The notes under the pieces are model-generated. The model was not told the origin of the DNA. It saw only the letters and a list, made by a program, of their open reading frames with translations, and did no database searches. Position numbers and translations under genes: made by a program. Of a DNA stretch of 64,000 nucleotides, positions 9,604-18,760 are shown piece by piece; the first letter of the stretch is position 1, and every line of letters begins with the position of its first letter. This stretch comes from Candidatus Kryptoniota bacterium. GTDB taxonomy: Bacteria > Bacteroidota > Ignavibacteria > Kryptoniales > JAKASW01. The stretch is taken from contig JAHECO010000011.1 of assembly GCA_024641705.1 (NCBI GenBank), positions 1 to 64,000 on the forward strand, written 5' to 3'.

Positions 9604-12600
9604 ATGGCTGCATCTGCTGCACGTGTGCCTGTTCCAGCTTCCCGTCCTGCGGCAAAGCCCAAGCCTGCACCGCCGGCTGCGTCGCCGACTCGTGCGTCCC
9701 AATCCGGAACGCGGCCCGAAAGACTCCCCATTGCAGAGCCTGCTGTACGGCTTGCAAAGAAGACCTCCCGCACCCCCGGCGCCATCGGCGGGTTGCCGGG
9801 GGGCGGCGAGCCCATGTCGCCGGCTGTCCGGGAAGCCATAGAGCAGAGCCTGAACGTGGACCTGAAGTCAGTGCGGGTTCACACGGATTCCCGCGCACAA
9901 TCTGCAGCGGAGGGTCTGTCGGCACGTGCGATTACATACGGTCCACATATCTTTCTGGGCAGGGGCGAGAGCCCGACGGACATCGGCCTGATGGCGCACG
10001 AGACTGCACACGTCGTTCAGCAGCAGGGTGCACCGATGGTGCAGGGGTGGCTCCCGGGACGAACGGATTCTTATGAGCGCGAAGCACATCAGGCTTCGTC
10101 GGCTGTACTCGGTCGTCAAGAATTCACAGTGAGCGAGCGCACCGGAGGACCGCATGTGCAAAGACTGGGAATCAGCGATGCGCTCGATTATTTCGCCGGG
10201 AAGGCGAACCTGATTCCGGGTTTCCGAATGCTCACTGTCATTCTGGGCGTTAACCCGATCAACATGAGTCGCGTGGAACGCAATGCAGCCAACATCATCC
10301 GCGCCCTGCTCGATATTATACCTGGCGGAGCGTTGATCACACAGGCTCTGGACAACCACGGTGTCTTAGACAAGGTAGGAAAATGGGTTGAACAGCAAAT
10401 CAAAACGCTCGGACTGGTCGGTAGTGTCCTGAAGGATGCTCTCACAGAGTTTCTTGGTTCACTGGGATGGCGGGATATTTTCGACCTCGGCGGTGTGTGG
10501 GAACGCGCCAAGCGCATCTTTACTGAACCTATCGAACGCATCTGGAATTTCGCGAAGGGACTTGTTGCAGGAATCATCAAGTTCATAAAGGATGCCATCC
10601 TGCGGCCGCTCGCCAAACTTGCCGAGCGGACTCGCGGGTATGATCTGCTCAAGGCGATATTGGGAGAGGACCCGGTAACCGGTGATCCGTACCCGCGTAC
10701 TGCCGAGACCCTTATCGGCGGCTTCATGAAGCTCATCGGAGAGGAAGAAGTCTGGAACAACATCAAGAAGGCCAACGCGGTCGCCCGCGCCTGGGCTTGG
10801 TTTCAGGGCGGCGTGAAATCACTTGTGGGGTTCGTGAAGCAGATCCCGAAGCTATTCATCAAAGCTTTCCAGTCACTGGAGCTTGCCGACATAGTGCTGT
10901 TGCCGCGCGCGTTTTTGAAAGTCGCGTCCGTATTCGGCGGGTTCATCAAGGAATTCATAAGCTGGGCGGGAAATGCCGTGTGGACGCTCCTCCAGATTAT
11001 CTTCGAGGTGTTGATGCCCGGGGCAATTCCGTATCTGAAAAAAGCAGGAGCAGCATTCAAGACAATCCTGAGAAACCCGGTGGGGTTTGTCGGAAACCTC
11101 GTGAAGGCCGCCAAGCTCGGCTTCCAGCAGTTTGCCGCGAAGATCGGGATGCATCTCAAGAACAGTCTTATACAGTGGATCACAGGCGCGCTTGCGGGAG
11201 CGAACATTTATATTCCGCAATCGCTCGAGATTCGTGAACTCATCAAGTTCGTGCTGTCGGTGCTCGGTCTGACATGGCAAAACATTCGGCAAAAGCTGGT
11301 GAAAGTCATCGGCGAACCGGCGGTGAAAGCACTGGAGATCGGCTTCGACATCGTTGTTACACTGGTCAGGGAAGGTCCGGCAGCGGCGTGGGAGAAGATA
11401 AAGGAGCAGCTGAGCAACCTGAAGGAGATGGTCATGGAAGGGATAATGAGTTTCGTGACCGAGAGGATCGTGCAGGCGGCTGTCACCAAGCTCCTCAGCA
11501 TGCTGTCTCCCGCAGGCGCGTTCATCCAGGCGATAATCGCCATTTACAACACTGTAATGTTCTTCATCGAGCGGCTGAAGCAGATCATACAGGTGGCCAT
11601 GGCATTCATCGATTCCATCTCCGCAATTGCGAGAGGCGTGATAGCTGCTGCGGCGAATCGTGTCGAACAGACTCTGGCCGGCCTGCTCACGCTGGTTATC
11701 AGCTTTCTTGCACGTCTCGTCGGCCTCGGAAAGGTGAGCGACGCCGTGGTGAAGATCATCAACAAGCTGCGTGCACCGATCGACAAGGCAATAGACAAGG
11801 TAATCGACTGGATCGTCACGATGGGGAAGAAGTTTGTGGGGGCCGTAAAGAAAGGGGTGTCCGCCGTCACCGCCTGGTGGAAGTCACGCAAGGATCTCAC
11901 GGTGGAAGGAGAGAAACATAGCCTCTTTTTCAAAGGTGAGGACAAGACGTCTAATCTGCACGTTGCGAGTGAAGAAAAGTCACTTGGTGATTTCCTCGAT
12001 GAACGTCAGAAAACGCTCAACAAGGCCGCAAAGAAGGACAAAAAGATTCAGGCCGCGATAGATGACATTAGGGCGTTGCAGAAGAAAATCCGTGGGTTGA
12101 TAGCGCAACGTAAACCGCCAGCTCCGGATAAGCCCGACCCGGTCGTTGACAAAAAGATAGCTTCCCATTTTGACAGCATCGCGTCGATACTGCCCGTAAT
12201 ATTCAAGGGATCTGATTGGGGGACGGAAGACAATCCGGTTCTTATGACTGAGTATCCAAAGAAGGCTCTTTCACTATACCGTCCTTTGTTCCTTGGCCCG
12301 CGCATAACTCGTGCACTCCAGCAGTCAATACTCCAGGCGAAAATGTCAGGAGGCAGTCCTGGCAAGGCTAAGGCCGGCTGGAAACCCTATGATGCCGAGA
12401 TCAGTCCTGGCAAATTGGATGCGTGGATCCTACTGGGTGGGAGGATTCAACGATTTGAGCCTTTTCGACAAAAAGCGTGGCCCTGGAAACCACCGGAAGC
12501 AGACTCCGCAACTTTGGGTATCGCCGACAGATTCATTGTTCAAACGGGAAGTGTCTTCAAATACCAACCGGGCGAGGGCACGCCTGGAGGCGCTCTGCTC

Positions 12601-12879
12601 AACAAATCCCTCAAGCATTTCGGCTACCAGTCAAGGATCGAGGGGACAGATGGAGACCACGTCCTCGAGACTCAGCTAATCGGGGTGACGCGAGCTAATA
12701 CAATCCAGAATATGTGGCCTCTCCTGCAAAACCAAAATCGACACGGACTCCATCTCAAGAACACCCCTGTAGAGAACGTGGGAGATCCGAGTCTTAAGAT
12801 AAAAACTTTGGATGATGCGCGGAAGAAAAAGAAACAAATGTGGGTCATGATCAAGAAGACACGCGATATTTCCTCCTAA
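9604..12879 (+). CDS. DUF4157 (eCIS core domain) cargo-type protein with possible HNH-like nuclease C-terminus
   Basis: I start it at ATG 9604, 10 bases after GGAG, giving 1091 residues; a longer frame from 9469 runs through the ATPase gene and is not credible. Residues 1-60 are an Ala/Pro-rich linker. Residues about 66-145 are the DUF4157 eCIS core domain with the zinc-protease signature HETAH (132-136). Residues about 180-820 are a long chain of amphipathic and hydrophobic helices resembling tape-measure or pore-forming segments. The end (1017-1040) reads GDHVLETQL, then N-x-MWPL, then N-x-NRHG; this resembles the D-H-x2-E-x-Q-L...N-x-WPL...NR pattern at the ends of many DUF4157 proteins that I take to be an HNH/His-Me type nuclease. 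The position right after the AAA+ gene supports a loaded toxin. The toxin activity is inference. Confidence 0.8.
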   Translation: MAASAARVPVPASRPAAKPKPAPPAASPTRASQSGTRPERLPIAEPAVRLAKKTSRTPGAIGGLPGGGEPMSPAVREAIEQSLNVDLKSVRVHTDSRAQSAAEGLSARAITYGPHIFLGRGESPTDIGLMAHETAHVVQQQGAPMVQGWLPGRTDSYEREAHQASSAVLGRQEFTVSERTGGPHVQRLGISDALDYFAGKANLIPGFRMLTVILGVNPINMSRVERNAANIIRALLDIIPGGALITQALDNHGVLDKVGKWVEQQIKTLGLVGSVLKDALTEFLGSLGWRDIFDLGGVWERAKRIFTEPIERIWNFAKGLVAGIIKFIKDAILRPLAKLAERTRGYDLLKAILGEDPVTGDPYPRTAETLIGGFMKLIGEEEVWNNIKKANAVARAWAWFQGGVKSLVGFVKQIPKLFIKAFQSLELADIVLLPRAFLKVASVFGGFIKEFISWAGNAVWTLLQIIFEVLMPGAIPYLKKAGAAFKTILRNPVGFVGNLVKAAKLGFQQFAAKIGMHLKNSLIQWITGALAGANIYIPQSLEIRELIKFVLSVLGLTWQNIRQKLVKVIGEPAVKALEIGFDIVVTLVREGPAAAWEKIKEQLSNLKEMVMEGIMSFVTERIVQAAVTKLLSMLSPAGAFIQAIIAIYNTVMFFIERLKQIIQVAMAFIDSISAIARGVIAAAANRVEQTLAGLLTLVISFLARLVGLGKVSDAVVKIINKLRAPIDKAIDKVIDWIVTMGKKFVGAVKKGVSAVTAWWKSRKDLTVEGEKHSLFFKGEDKTSNLHVASEEKSLGDFLDERQKTLNKAAKKDKKIQAAIDDIRALQKKIRGLIAQRKPPAPDKPDPVVDKKIASHFDSIASILPVIFKGSDWGTEDNPVLMTEYPKKALSLYRPLFLGPRITRALQQSILQAKMSGGSPGKAKAGWKPYDAEISPGKLDAWILLGGRIQRFEPFRQKAWPWKPPEADSATLGIADRFIVQTGSVFKYQPGEGTPGGALLNKSLKHFGYQSRIEGTDGDHVLETQLIGVTRANTIQNMWPLLQNQNRHGLHLKNTPVENVGDPSLKIKTLDDARKKKKQMWVMIKKTRDISS

Positions 12880-12960
12880 GCGAGTTAATCTGTGAAAATG
12901 TCATCAGATCATGAACTATGAATTCTGGTCAATGAGAATAGGTGTTACCGGAGAATACAA

Positions 12961-13098
12961 GTGACTGAGAACTTCCTTTGTTACCTCTGTCGTTCCTGCA
13001 CTCGATTTATGCGAGGGGAGAACAAGTTGCAGTCCTTGTGGCATGAATGGGCGGTAATGCCCGGACCTTGTTCATCATCATGCAGGTGTAGCGAGTGA
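12961..13098 (+). CDS. Possible 45-residue Cys-rich protein coupled to the glycosyltransferase
   Basis: A short frame starts at GTG 12961, behind CCGGAGAA, and stops at 13096-13098, overlapping the GTG start of the glycosyltransferase (GTGA). It encodes 45 residues with six Cys in two clusters: C-Y-L-C-R-S-C at residues 7-13 and C-S-S-S-C-R-C at 37-43. The spacing suggests metal binding or disulfides. The stop/start overlap is typical of translational coupling. Against it are the short length and a GTG start. It could be an immunity or accessory peptide, or only a leader. The 81 bases before it hold nothing I can support. Confidence 0.35.
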   Translation: MTENFLCYLCRSCTRFMRGENKLQSLWHEWAVMPGPCSSSCRCSE

Positions 13099-15962
13099 TT
13101 GATGTTCTTCCTCCGATCTCCTGCATCATGCCCACGGCTAACCGCCGTCAGTTTGTACCGTGGGCGATAGGATATTTCCTCCGTCAGGACTACGAGCCGA
13201 AAGAGCTCGTCATCGTCGATGATGGGACTGATTATATAAATGATATCGTGCCGGTTGACTCTCGGATTCGATATTTCCGGAAGGACAAGAGACTCTCAGT
13301 CGGCGCCAAACGAAACTTCGCGTGTGAACAAGCCCGGGGTGAAATAATCGTTCATTGGGATGACGACGACTGGATGGCCCACTGGCGTCTCACATACCAG
13401 GTCGAACACCTTCTGAATAGCCATGCCGATGTATGCGGACTTGATGCGCTCTATTTTTATAATTCGGTCTCGGGCGAGGCCTGGAAATACGTTTATCCGA
13501 AAGAGAACAGGCCCTGGCTTGCGGGGGGCACGCTCTGTTACAGGAAAACATTCTGGGAGAAGAATCCTTTCCCGGCTATCGACGTCGGTGAGGATGCTCG
13601 CTTCGCCCGGTCAGGGACCCCGAAAAAACTCGTCGCGCTCCCCAATCCTGATTTCTATGTCGCACTTGTCCACCCGGGTAACACAAGCCCGAAGCACACT
13701 CAGAATCGGATGTGGCGTCCCATTTCCGTCGACATTGTCAAAAGCTTAATGGGAAAAGAGTACGCTCTTGCGGCGCATCCGGAAGAAACACATGCGCAAC
13801 CGTCCGGTTCGCCGACAGGGAGAATGGATCCAGCCTTTATCCCTTCCGGCAAGACGTTGGTCACCTGTCTCATGGCTACGCGGAACAGGCGAGCATTCAT
13901 TGAGAAAGCAATAGAGTATTTCCTCAATCAGGATTATCCTGCGAAAGAGTTGCTCATTCTCGACGACGGCTCGGATCCGATCGCCGACTTGATTCCGAAG
14001 AGAGAAGACATAGTGTATATGAGACTCGACCACGCGGTTTCGTTAGGAGAGAAAAGAAATCTCGGTGTCGAGGCCGGTCGGGGCGAAATCATAATTCTGT
14101 GGGATGACGACGATTGGTATTCGTCTCGCCGGCTCAGCTATCAGGTCGAACCCATAATACGGGGCCGGGCCGATGCTACGGTTCTTCAGGATGCACTTAT
14201 GTTCGATCTTTCTGACGGCAAATTCTGGATCTGTGATGACGGACTCAGGGACAAAATGTTCGCCTACGGAGTCATAGGAGGAACTGTCGCCTTCAGGAAA
14301 AACCTTTTCAACGGCACCGTTCGATTCCCAAAAGCGAATCTTGCGGAGGACGCAGGATTCCTGGGACGCCTCTTCGAAAGCAAAGCGGCTGTTCAGAAAC
14401 TGTCCTGTAACGATTCGTTCATCTATATACGTCATGGTCGCAACACCTGGTCCTTCACACCGGGGAGTGCCCCGGTCGCAAAAGGGTGGAGGTGCGTCGA
14501 TCCGCCGCCGTTTCTCTCTCCACAGGATTTCACATTTTACAGATCGTTAAGCCAGAACGGCTCTTTGCAGGGGAAAGCCGGGGTAATTGACGGAATTAAG
14601 GCTGCACGCGGCTCCAGAGGGAGAAAAGAATCTGCTGAAGTTCCATTGAGTGAACGGGGTGCACACCTTTACAGACGCGGAGCGTTTGAAGAGGCGCTTG
14701 ATTGCCTTGAGCGGGCGGCGTGGATCGACGGCGGCGATCCGTGGATCATGTTCGACATGGGGTTGTGCCTGCTCTCTCTTCATAAGCCGGCAGAGGCACT
14801 GGGAAAGTTTCAGGCTGCACAATCCCGCATCAAGTCGAACACCTGGGTATACTCGGCACTGGGAAAAACGCTGGCCCGGCTCGGCAGGTACTCCGCCGCT
14901 CGGGAAGCGTTCGAATCGGCAAGGAGGCTGGATCCCCGGAACAACGAAGCTGCTATGTATCTGGACGGCTCAGCCGAAAAGGATCTCGCCGATGGGTTGA
15001 GGCGTCGCAGGGCCGGGAATATTCCGGAAGCTATCGCACTTCTTGATGCGGCGATCATGAAAGACCGGAAGTGCCTTCGCGCACTCGAAGAGAAGGCCGA
15101 TACTCTTCGCGTCCTTGGAAAGGTGTCCGAAGCTTTTCCGTATTTAATTGCCTCCATGGGCATTCGTGCCGACGGTCAGGTAGCGGAGGAAGTTGCTGCG
15201 GCGGCGCTCCGCGACGCAGGTCACTCCGACCTGGCGGAGCAGTTTTCGTCCGGCACTGCGACATTTGAGAAAGGTGGTCACGATATTCAGGTGCAGGGTA
15301 ACTCCGGCTTTCCTGCTGGTTTGCCGAACACGGCCAGCTTTGCTCGCAAGGCAGACGACGGGATTTGCGGTCTCGTTCGACAGCTCGACACCGGAGAAGG
15401 CAGTCTGCTGGAAGACTACCTCTTTCTTTATGCTCTCGCGCGGCTGTTGAAGCCCCGGAAGATCCTGGAAGTCGGAACTAATACGGGTGTATCGAGTATT
15501 GTGTTCGCGGAAGCGATGCGGGAGAGCCGCATTCTCGGTACGATCACGACCATCGATGCCGACCGGAACGTTCTGAAGAAGGCGCGGTCACAGATTGAAC
15601 GGGTTAACGTCGGGCGTTATATCGACATTGTCGAGGGAGACTCGCGCGGCGTACTTCCGGGAATACTCGAGAAGAAATCACCTTTCGATCTCTGTTTTCT
15701 CGATGGTGATCACGGCTTTGACACGATAAGGACTGAGCTCGAGCTGGTCAGACATCATTGCCGTTACATACTCCTGCACGACTCTTCGCTCTTCGAAGGG
15801 GTACGGAGACTGTTGAAAGAGGTGAGGAAATCTCCCGACCTGCATTTGGTGAAACTGGAGTATCCACCGGGTGAACAATGGTCGGAGGGCAGGATCAAGC
15901 AACGCAGCAGCCCGGGTTTCGCTCTTATCGAGACGCACCCTGATGACACAGAGACGCCATGA
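13095..15962 (+). CDS. GT2-GT2-TPR-methyltransferase fusion protein
   Basis: The 955-residue protein combines four modules. Residues 1-200 and about 255-470 are two GT-A glycosyltransferase family 2 domains, each with an N-terminal VDDG/LDDG motif and a metal-binding run DDDDW (89-93 and about 336-341). Residues about 515-700 hold TPR-like helical repeats. Residues about 785-950 are a class I SAM methyltransferase of the MTase_24 kind, with ILEVGTNTGVSS as SAM loop and FLDGDHGFDT as the conserved acidic motif. The GTG start overlaps the stop of the small Cys-rich frame. The protein probably adds and methylates sugars on a glycan or protein. Its place in an eCIS operon suggests glycosylation of particle parts or of the surface, which is inference. 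Confidence 0.85.
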   Translation: MIDVLPPISCIMPTANRRQFVPWAIGYFLRQDYEPKELVIVDDGTDYINDIVPVDSRIRYFRKDKRLSVGAKRNFACEQARGEIIVHWDDDDWMAHWRLTYQVEHLLNSHADVCGLDALYFYNSVSGEAWKYVYPKENRPWLAGGTLCYRKTFWEKNPFPAIDVGEDARFARSGTPKKLVALPNPDFYVALVHPGNTSPKHTQNRMWRPISVDIVKSLMGKEYALAAHPEETHAQPSGSPTGRMDPAFIPSGKTLVTCLMATRNRRAFIEKAIEYFLNQDYPAKELLILDDGSDPIADLIPKREDIVYMRLDHAVSLGEKRNLGVEAGRGEIIILWDDDDWYSSRRLSYQVEPIIRGRADATVLQDALMFDLSDGKFWICDDGLRDKMFAYGVIGGTVAFRKNLFNGTVRFPKANLAEDAGFLGRLFESKAAVQKLSCNDSFIYIRHGRNTWSFTPGSAPVAKGWRCVDPPPFLSPQDFTFYRSLSQNGSLQGKAGVIDGIKAARGSRGRKESAEVPLSERGAHLYRRGAFEEALDCLERAAWIDGGDPWIMFDMGLCLLSLHKPAEALGKFQAAQSRIKSNTWVYSALGKTLARLGRYSAAREAFESARRLDPRNNEAAMYLDGSAEKDLADGLRRRRAGNIPEAIALLDAAIMKDRKCLRALEEKADTLRVLGKVSEAFPYLIASMGIRADGQVAEEVAAAALRDAGHSDLAEQFSSGTATFEKGGHDIQVQGNSGFPAGLPNTASFARKADDGICGLVRQLDTGEGSLLEDYLFLYALARLLKPRKILEVGTNTGVSSIVFAEAMRESRILGTITTIDADRNVLKKARSQIERVNVGRYIDIVEGDSRGVLPGILEKKSPFDLCFLDGDHGFDTIRTELELVRHHCRYILLHDSSLFEGVRRLLKEVRKSPDLHLVKLEYPPGEQWSEGRIKQRSSPGFALIETHPDDTETP

Positions 15963-15966
15963 CGCA

Positions 15967-16893
15967 ATGACGGGAGATTTGCTGATAGAACTCACGAATT
16001 GGAACGGGTTTCGGGATGCTGTCCGGAATATCGGCAGGTTGGAGCGCTGTCTCGACTCTCTTGTCGTCTCCCGGCCGTGTGTGAAGTCGTCCGACAATCT
16101 GCTTCTTGTAGATCATTCTTCCGCCGACGGCAGCGGGGAATATCTTCAAACAATCCCTTTCGGAACGAAATTCAGGATCGATCGTGTCCTTGATGTCCCG
16201 TATTACGATGCGCGCATACTGGATTTCATTCGCGGAAGCGGTGCAAGGTGGATATGGCACATTGAGAACGACTCCGTCTTCTTTGCCAAACATGATTTTG
16301 TGAACGAGTCAATCGACGTCCTGTCGAATGACCCCGCCGTGGAATTCGTGCATCTTCGTCAGATCGGTCCTCTCGACGAGATCCTGCAGCATAACGCGAT
16401 GTTTGAGCACCTGGCATCAGCTCATTTGAAGAAAACACCGGCAGGGACATCGTACTGGAGCATCGATACGCAAAAGGAACATTCTCCCTGGTCGGTCTAC
16501 TCCAATCATGGATGGATAGCGAGAACGGAGACCGTCCTTGAACTTTTCCGGGAAGTTCGCACTATCGGCGTAGAAAAACCGCTCGAGTTACGGTTGGCCG
16601 TGCTTTGCAAATCGAAAGGGTACGGCAGCGCGAAACTGATGCGGGATGCCTTCTGGCATTGGTCGATGACGGGATGGTGGACTGCACCGGAAGACTCACT
16701 GACTGTTTTGAATTCTCTTCCCGAGCATATAAAATCCATTTCGTCTTACGAGCTCAGGAAACGCTTTTATGGTTGTGGGCCGGACCAATCCGGAGATTTA
16801 CATCTCGAAACGAAGACGAGGTGGTATGAGCTGGAAAGGGTGTTCTCGAGCCGCGGACTGAAGGGACTTTGTGAATCTCTGGAACTGGTATAA
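15967..16893 (+). CDS. Glycosyltransferase (GT-A-like)
   Basis: This protein of about 308 residues has a GT-A style start: LLVDHSSADGSGEYL resembles the D-x-S-x-D-G-S turn of family 2 enzymes, and WHIENDSVFF sits where a D-x-D metal motif is expected. The start is uncertain: ATG 15967 lies just after the previous stop, ATG 15943 would overlap it by 20 bases, and neither has a strong ribosome site. There is no signal peptide and no membrane segment. It is likely to act with the GT2 fusion just upstream and the GT25 enzyme downstream. Confidence 0.7.
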   Translation: MTGDLLIELTNWNGFRDAVRNIGRLERCLDSLVVSRPCVKSSDNLLLVDHSSADGSGEYLQTIPFGTKFRIDRVLDVPYYDARILDFIRGSGARWIWHIENDSVFFAKHDFVNESIDVLSNDPAVEFVHLRQIGPLDEILQHNAMFEHLASAHLKKTPAGTSYWSIDTQKEHSPWSVYSNHGWIARTETVLELFREVRTIGVEKPLELRLAVLCKSKGYGSAKLMRDAFWHWSMTGWWTAPEDSLTVLNSLPEHIKSISSYELRKRFYGCGPDQSGDLHLETKTRWYELERVFSSRGLKGLCESLELV

Positions 16894-16986
16894 TCGATGT
16901 GCGAAGATCGGGTCGGCGGGATGCTTACAAAGAACGGGGGAATCCGAGAATTGACTGCTTTGCAGTTGAAGAGAGGACGATAGCAG

Positions 16987-17754
16987 ATGGGACCTGCCGG
17001 GTTTTCGGTTTTCGTAATCAGCCTCGATAGAAGTACCGATCGCCGCTCGCATATCGGGGAGCAGTTCGCAGCCAACTGGAAGGGCCCATGGGAGATGTTC
17101 ACTGCCGTGGACGGGTTGGTGCTGGATGCATCCGCGTTCCGGCGCCTCGGACTGATCAGGGAAGTATTCGGCCGGCAACTGAGCGAAGGCGAAATAGGCT
17201 GCTGGCTGTCGCATTTGTTTGTGCTCGACGCAATTGCCGACCGTGAACTTGAAATGGCGATGATCCTGGAAGACGACGTCGTTCTGTCCCCCGGAATGCA
17301 AGAAGCGCTCGCGGAGCGTTTGGAGCTCCTGAGCGGAACCGGGGTCAACTGGGAAGTCTGTTTTGCCGGCAGCTATTCCGGCGCAGACTGGGCTCCCAGG
17401 GCACCGGTTGACCTCCTGCCGGGCGGTTTCTTCAGGATGAATGCCGAAACGCGCGGTGCACCCGGTAGCTGGGCTTACATTGTCACTCTGAAAGGGGCAC
17501 ATAAACTCCTGCAACGAATGTGTCAACGCCCGATCGACAAGCCAGTCGATGAGATTTTCCCGGAGCTTTGCGTCGATGGTCTGAGAATAGTGTGCGCTTC
17601 GCCTTCGATGGTGGAGCCTTCAGGCCATTCGTCGACGATCCTGGAACGGTGTGACCCCGATCCTTCAACAGATTACACAGAGAGATGCCTGAGATCTTAT
17701 CTGGCCATGCTTTTCCGACACGGCGGCGACCGTGCACAGGTCTCGCCGGGATGA
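16987..17754 (+). CDS. Glycosyltransferase family 25 protein
   Basis: The 255-residue protein shows the GT25 (LOS/LPS glycosyltransferase, PF01755) layout: FVISLDRSTDRRSHI at the N-terminus, PWEMFTAVDG, then GEIGCWLSHLFVLDAI and the catalytic-site acidic run MILEDDVVLSPG. The length is normal for the family. It is preceded by GAGGACG about 9 bases upstream. It closes a run of three sugar-transfer genes after the DUF4157 gene, so the locus may build a short glycan on a surface or particle component. Confidence 0.85.
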   Translation: MGPAGFSVFVISLDRSTDRRSHIGEQFAANWKGPWEMFTAVDGLVLDASAFRRLGLIREVFGRQLSEGEIGCWLSHLFVLDAIADRELEMAMILEDDVVLSPGMQEALAERLELLSGTGVNWEVCFAGSYSGADWAPRAPVDLLPGGFFRMNAETRGAPGSWAYIVTLKGAHKLLQRMCQRPIDKPVDEIFPELCVDGLRIVCASPSMVEPSGHSSTILERCDPDPSTDYTERCLRSYLAMLFRHGGDRAQVSPG

Positions 17755-17804
17755 GTCTGCGTTGAATATCGGGCCTTGTTACATTGAATTAGAAAGGAGA
17801 CGCA

Positions 17805-18590
17805 ATGGGAAAACAGGCTATCATGGGCCGTCCGCTCGGTGTAGACGACATAAGTTCAGCCGCAAAACTGCTCGACGTTACAGACGCGCATGTCCGGGCG
17901 GTGATAGAGGTAGAGTCGTCGGGCTCCGGCTTCCTTCCCGGGTCGGGGAACGCGCCTCCGCTTCCGAAGATTCTCTTCGAAGCCCATATCTTCAGCCGTG
18001 AAACCGGCGGTCGTTTTGACACGAGCCACCCCGGTATATCGAGCGCGAAATGGAACCGCGACCTCTACGCGGGAGGAATCAAAGAGCACGACCGACTGCG
18101 CGAGGCGGCCGGTCTGGATTTCGATGCCGCATACAAATCTGCTTCCTGGGGTCTTTTTCAGATCATGGGATTCAATCATGAAGCCGCCGGTTACGACGAG
18201 CTGCATGATTTCGTCGGGGTCCAGTTCGTTTCGGAAGGGCTGCAGCTGCGATGCGGCGTCAGCTTCATTCTGGCAAACGGCCTGGAGAAGTACCTGCGGC
18301 AGGGAGACTGGAGCGGATTTGCGAAAGGATACAACGGACCGGAGTATGAAAAGAACCGATACCACGAGAAACTCGCCGCAGCCTTCAGCCGGTTAGTCTC
18401 GGGAACGGTCGGTTCGGGCGGCGGAATCAAAGAACTGCAGCATGCCCTGAACAGTTTCGGGTTCAACCTTACCGAGGACGGCATCATGGGGCCGCGGACC
18501 GAGGCTGCCATCCGGGAGTTTCAGAAGCGAAAAGGGCTGACCGCCGATGGAATTGCCGGTCCTCAGACACGCCGCGCGTTAGGACTTTAG
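17805..18590 (+). CDS. N-acetylmuramidase (DUF3380) with C-terminal peptidoglycan-binding domain
   Basis: This 261-residue protein without a signal peptide starts at an ATG behind GAAAGGAGA. Residues about 15-190 fit the N-acetylmuramidase/DUF3380 endolysin family: AVIEVESSGSGFLP with the likely catalytic Glu, then LFEAHIFSRETGG, ASWGLFQIMGFNH and GYNGPEY. Residues about 200-260 form a PG_binding_1 repeat (LQHALNSFGFNL, GIMGPRTEAAIREFQ, GIAGPQTRRAL). Such enzymes are used by phages for lysis and by tail-like particles for wall penetration or release. Here it ends the eCIS-type operon. A cytoplasmic lysin used to release particles is the simplest reading, but is inference. Confidence 0.88.
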   Translation: MGKQAIMGRPLGVDDISSAAKLLDVTDAHVRAVIEVESSGSGFLPGSGNAPPLPKILFEAHIFSRETGGRFDTSHPGISSAKWNRDLYAGGIKEHDRLREAAGLDFDAAYKSASWGLFQIMGFNHEAAGYDELHDFVGVQFVSEGLQLRCGVSFILANGLEKYLRQGDWSGFAKGYNGPEYEKNRYHEKLAAAFSRLVSGTVGSGGGIKELQHALNSFGFNLTEDGIMGPRTEAAIREFQKRKGLTADGIAGPQTRRALGL

Positions 18591-18760
18591 TAAACTCGCG
18601 CATCGATTGAAGGGCTCTCGCCGAAGCGGTCCGGTAAGGAGCAGGGTGAGAGCGGCCCTGCAGAAGTATCACAAGTCGGTGGCCCCGTTATTTCGCATTC
18701 AGCTTGTAACAACCCCTCCCAGTTTTTAGATTACTGAAGTCTTTCAAAAGGAGGTTTAGC

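Noticed and set aside
12911..12964. 17-codon frame MNYEFWSMRIG... between the DUF4157 gene and the Cys-rich frame
   Set aside because: Too short to judge, no ribosome site, and no pattern beyond chance.
1..18590. Interpretation as a prophage
   Set aside because: There is no terminase, portal, capsid or integrase in this stretch; the AAA+ plus DUF4157 pair points to an injection-system locus instead.
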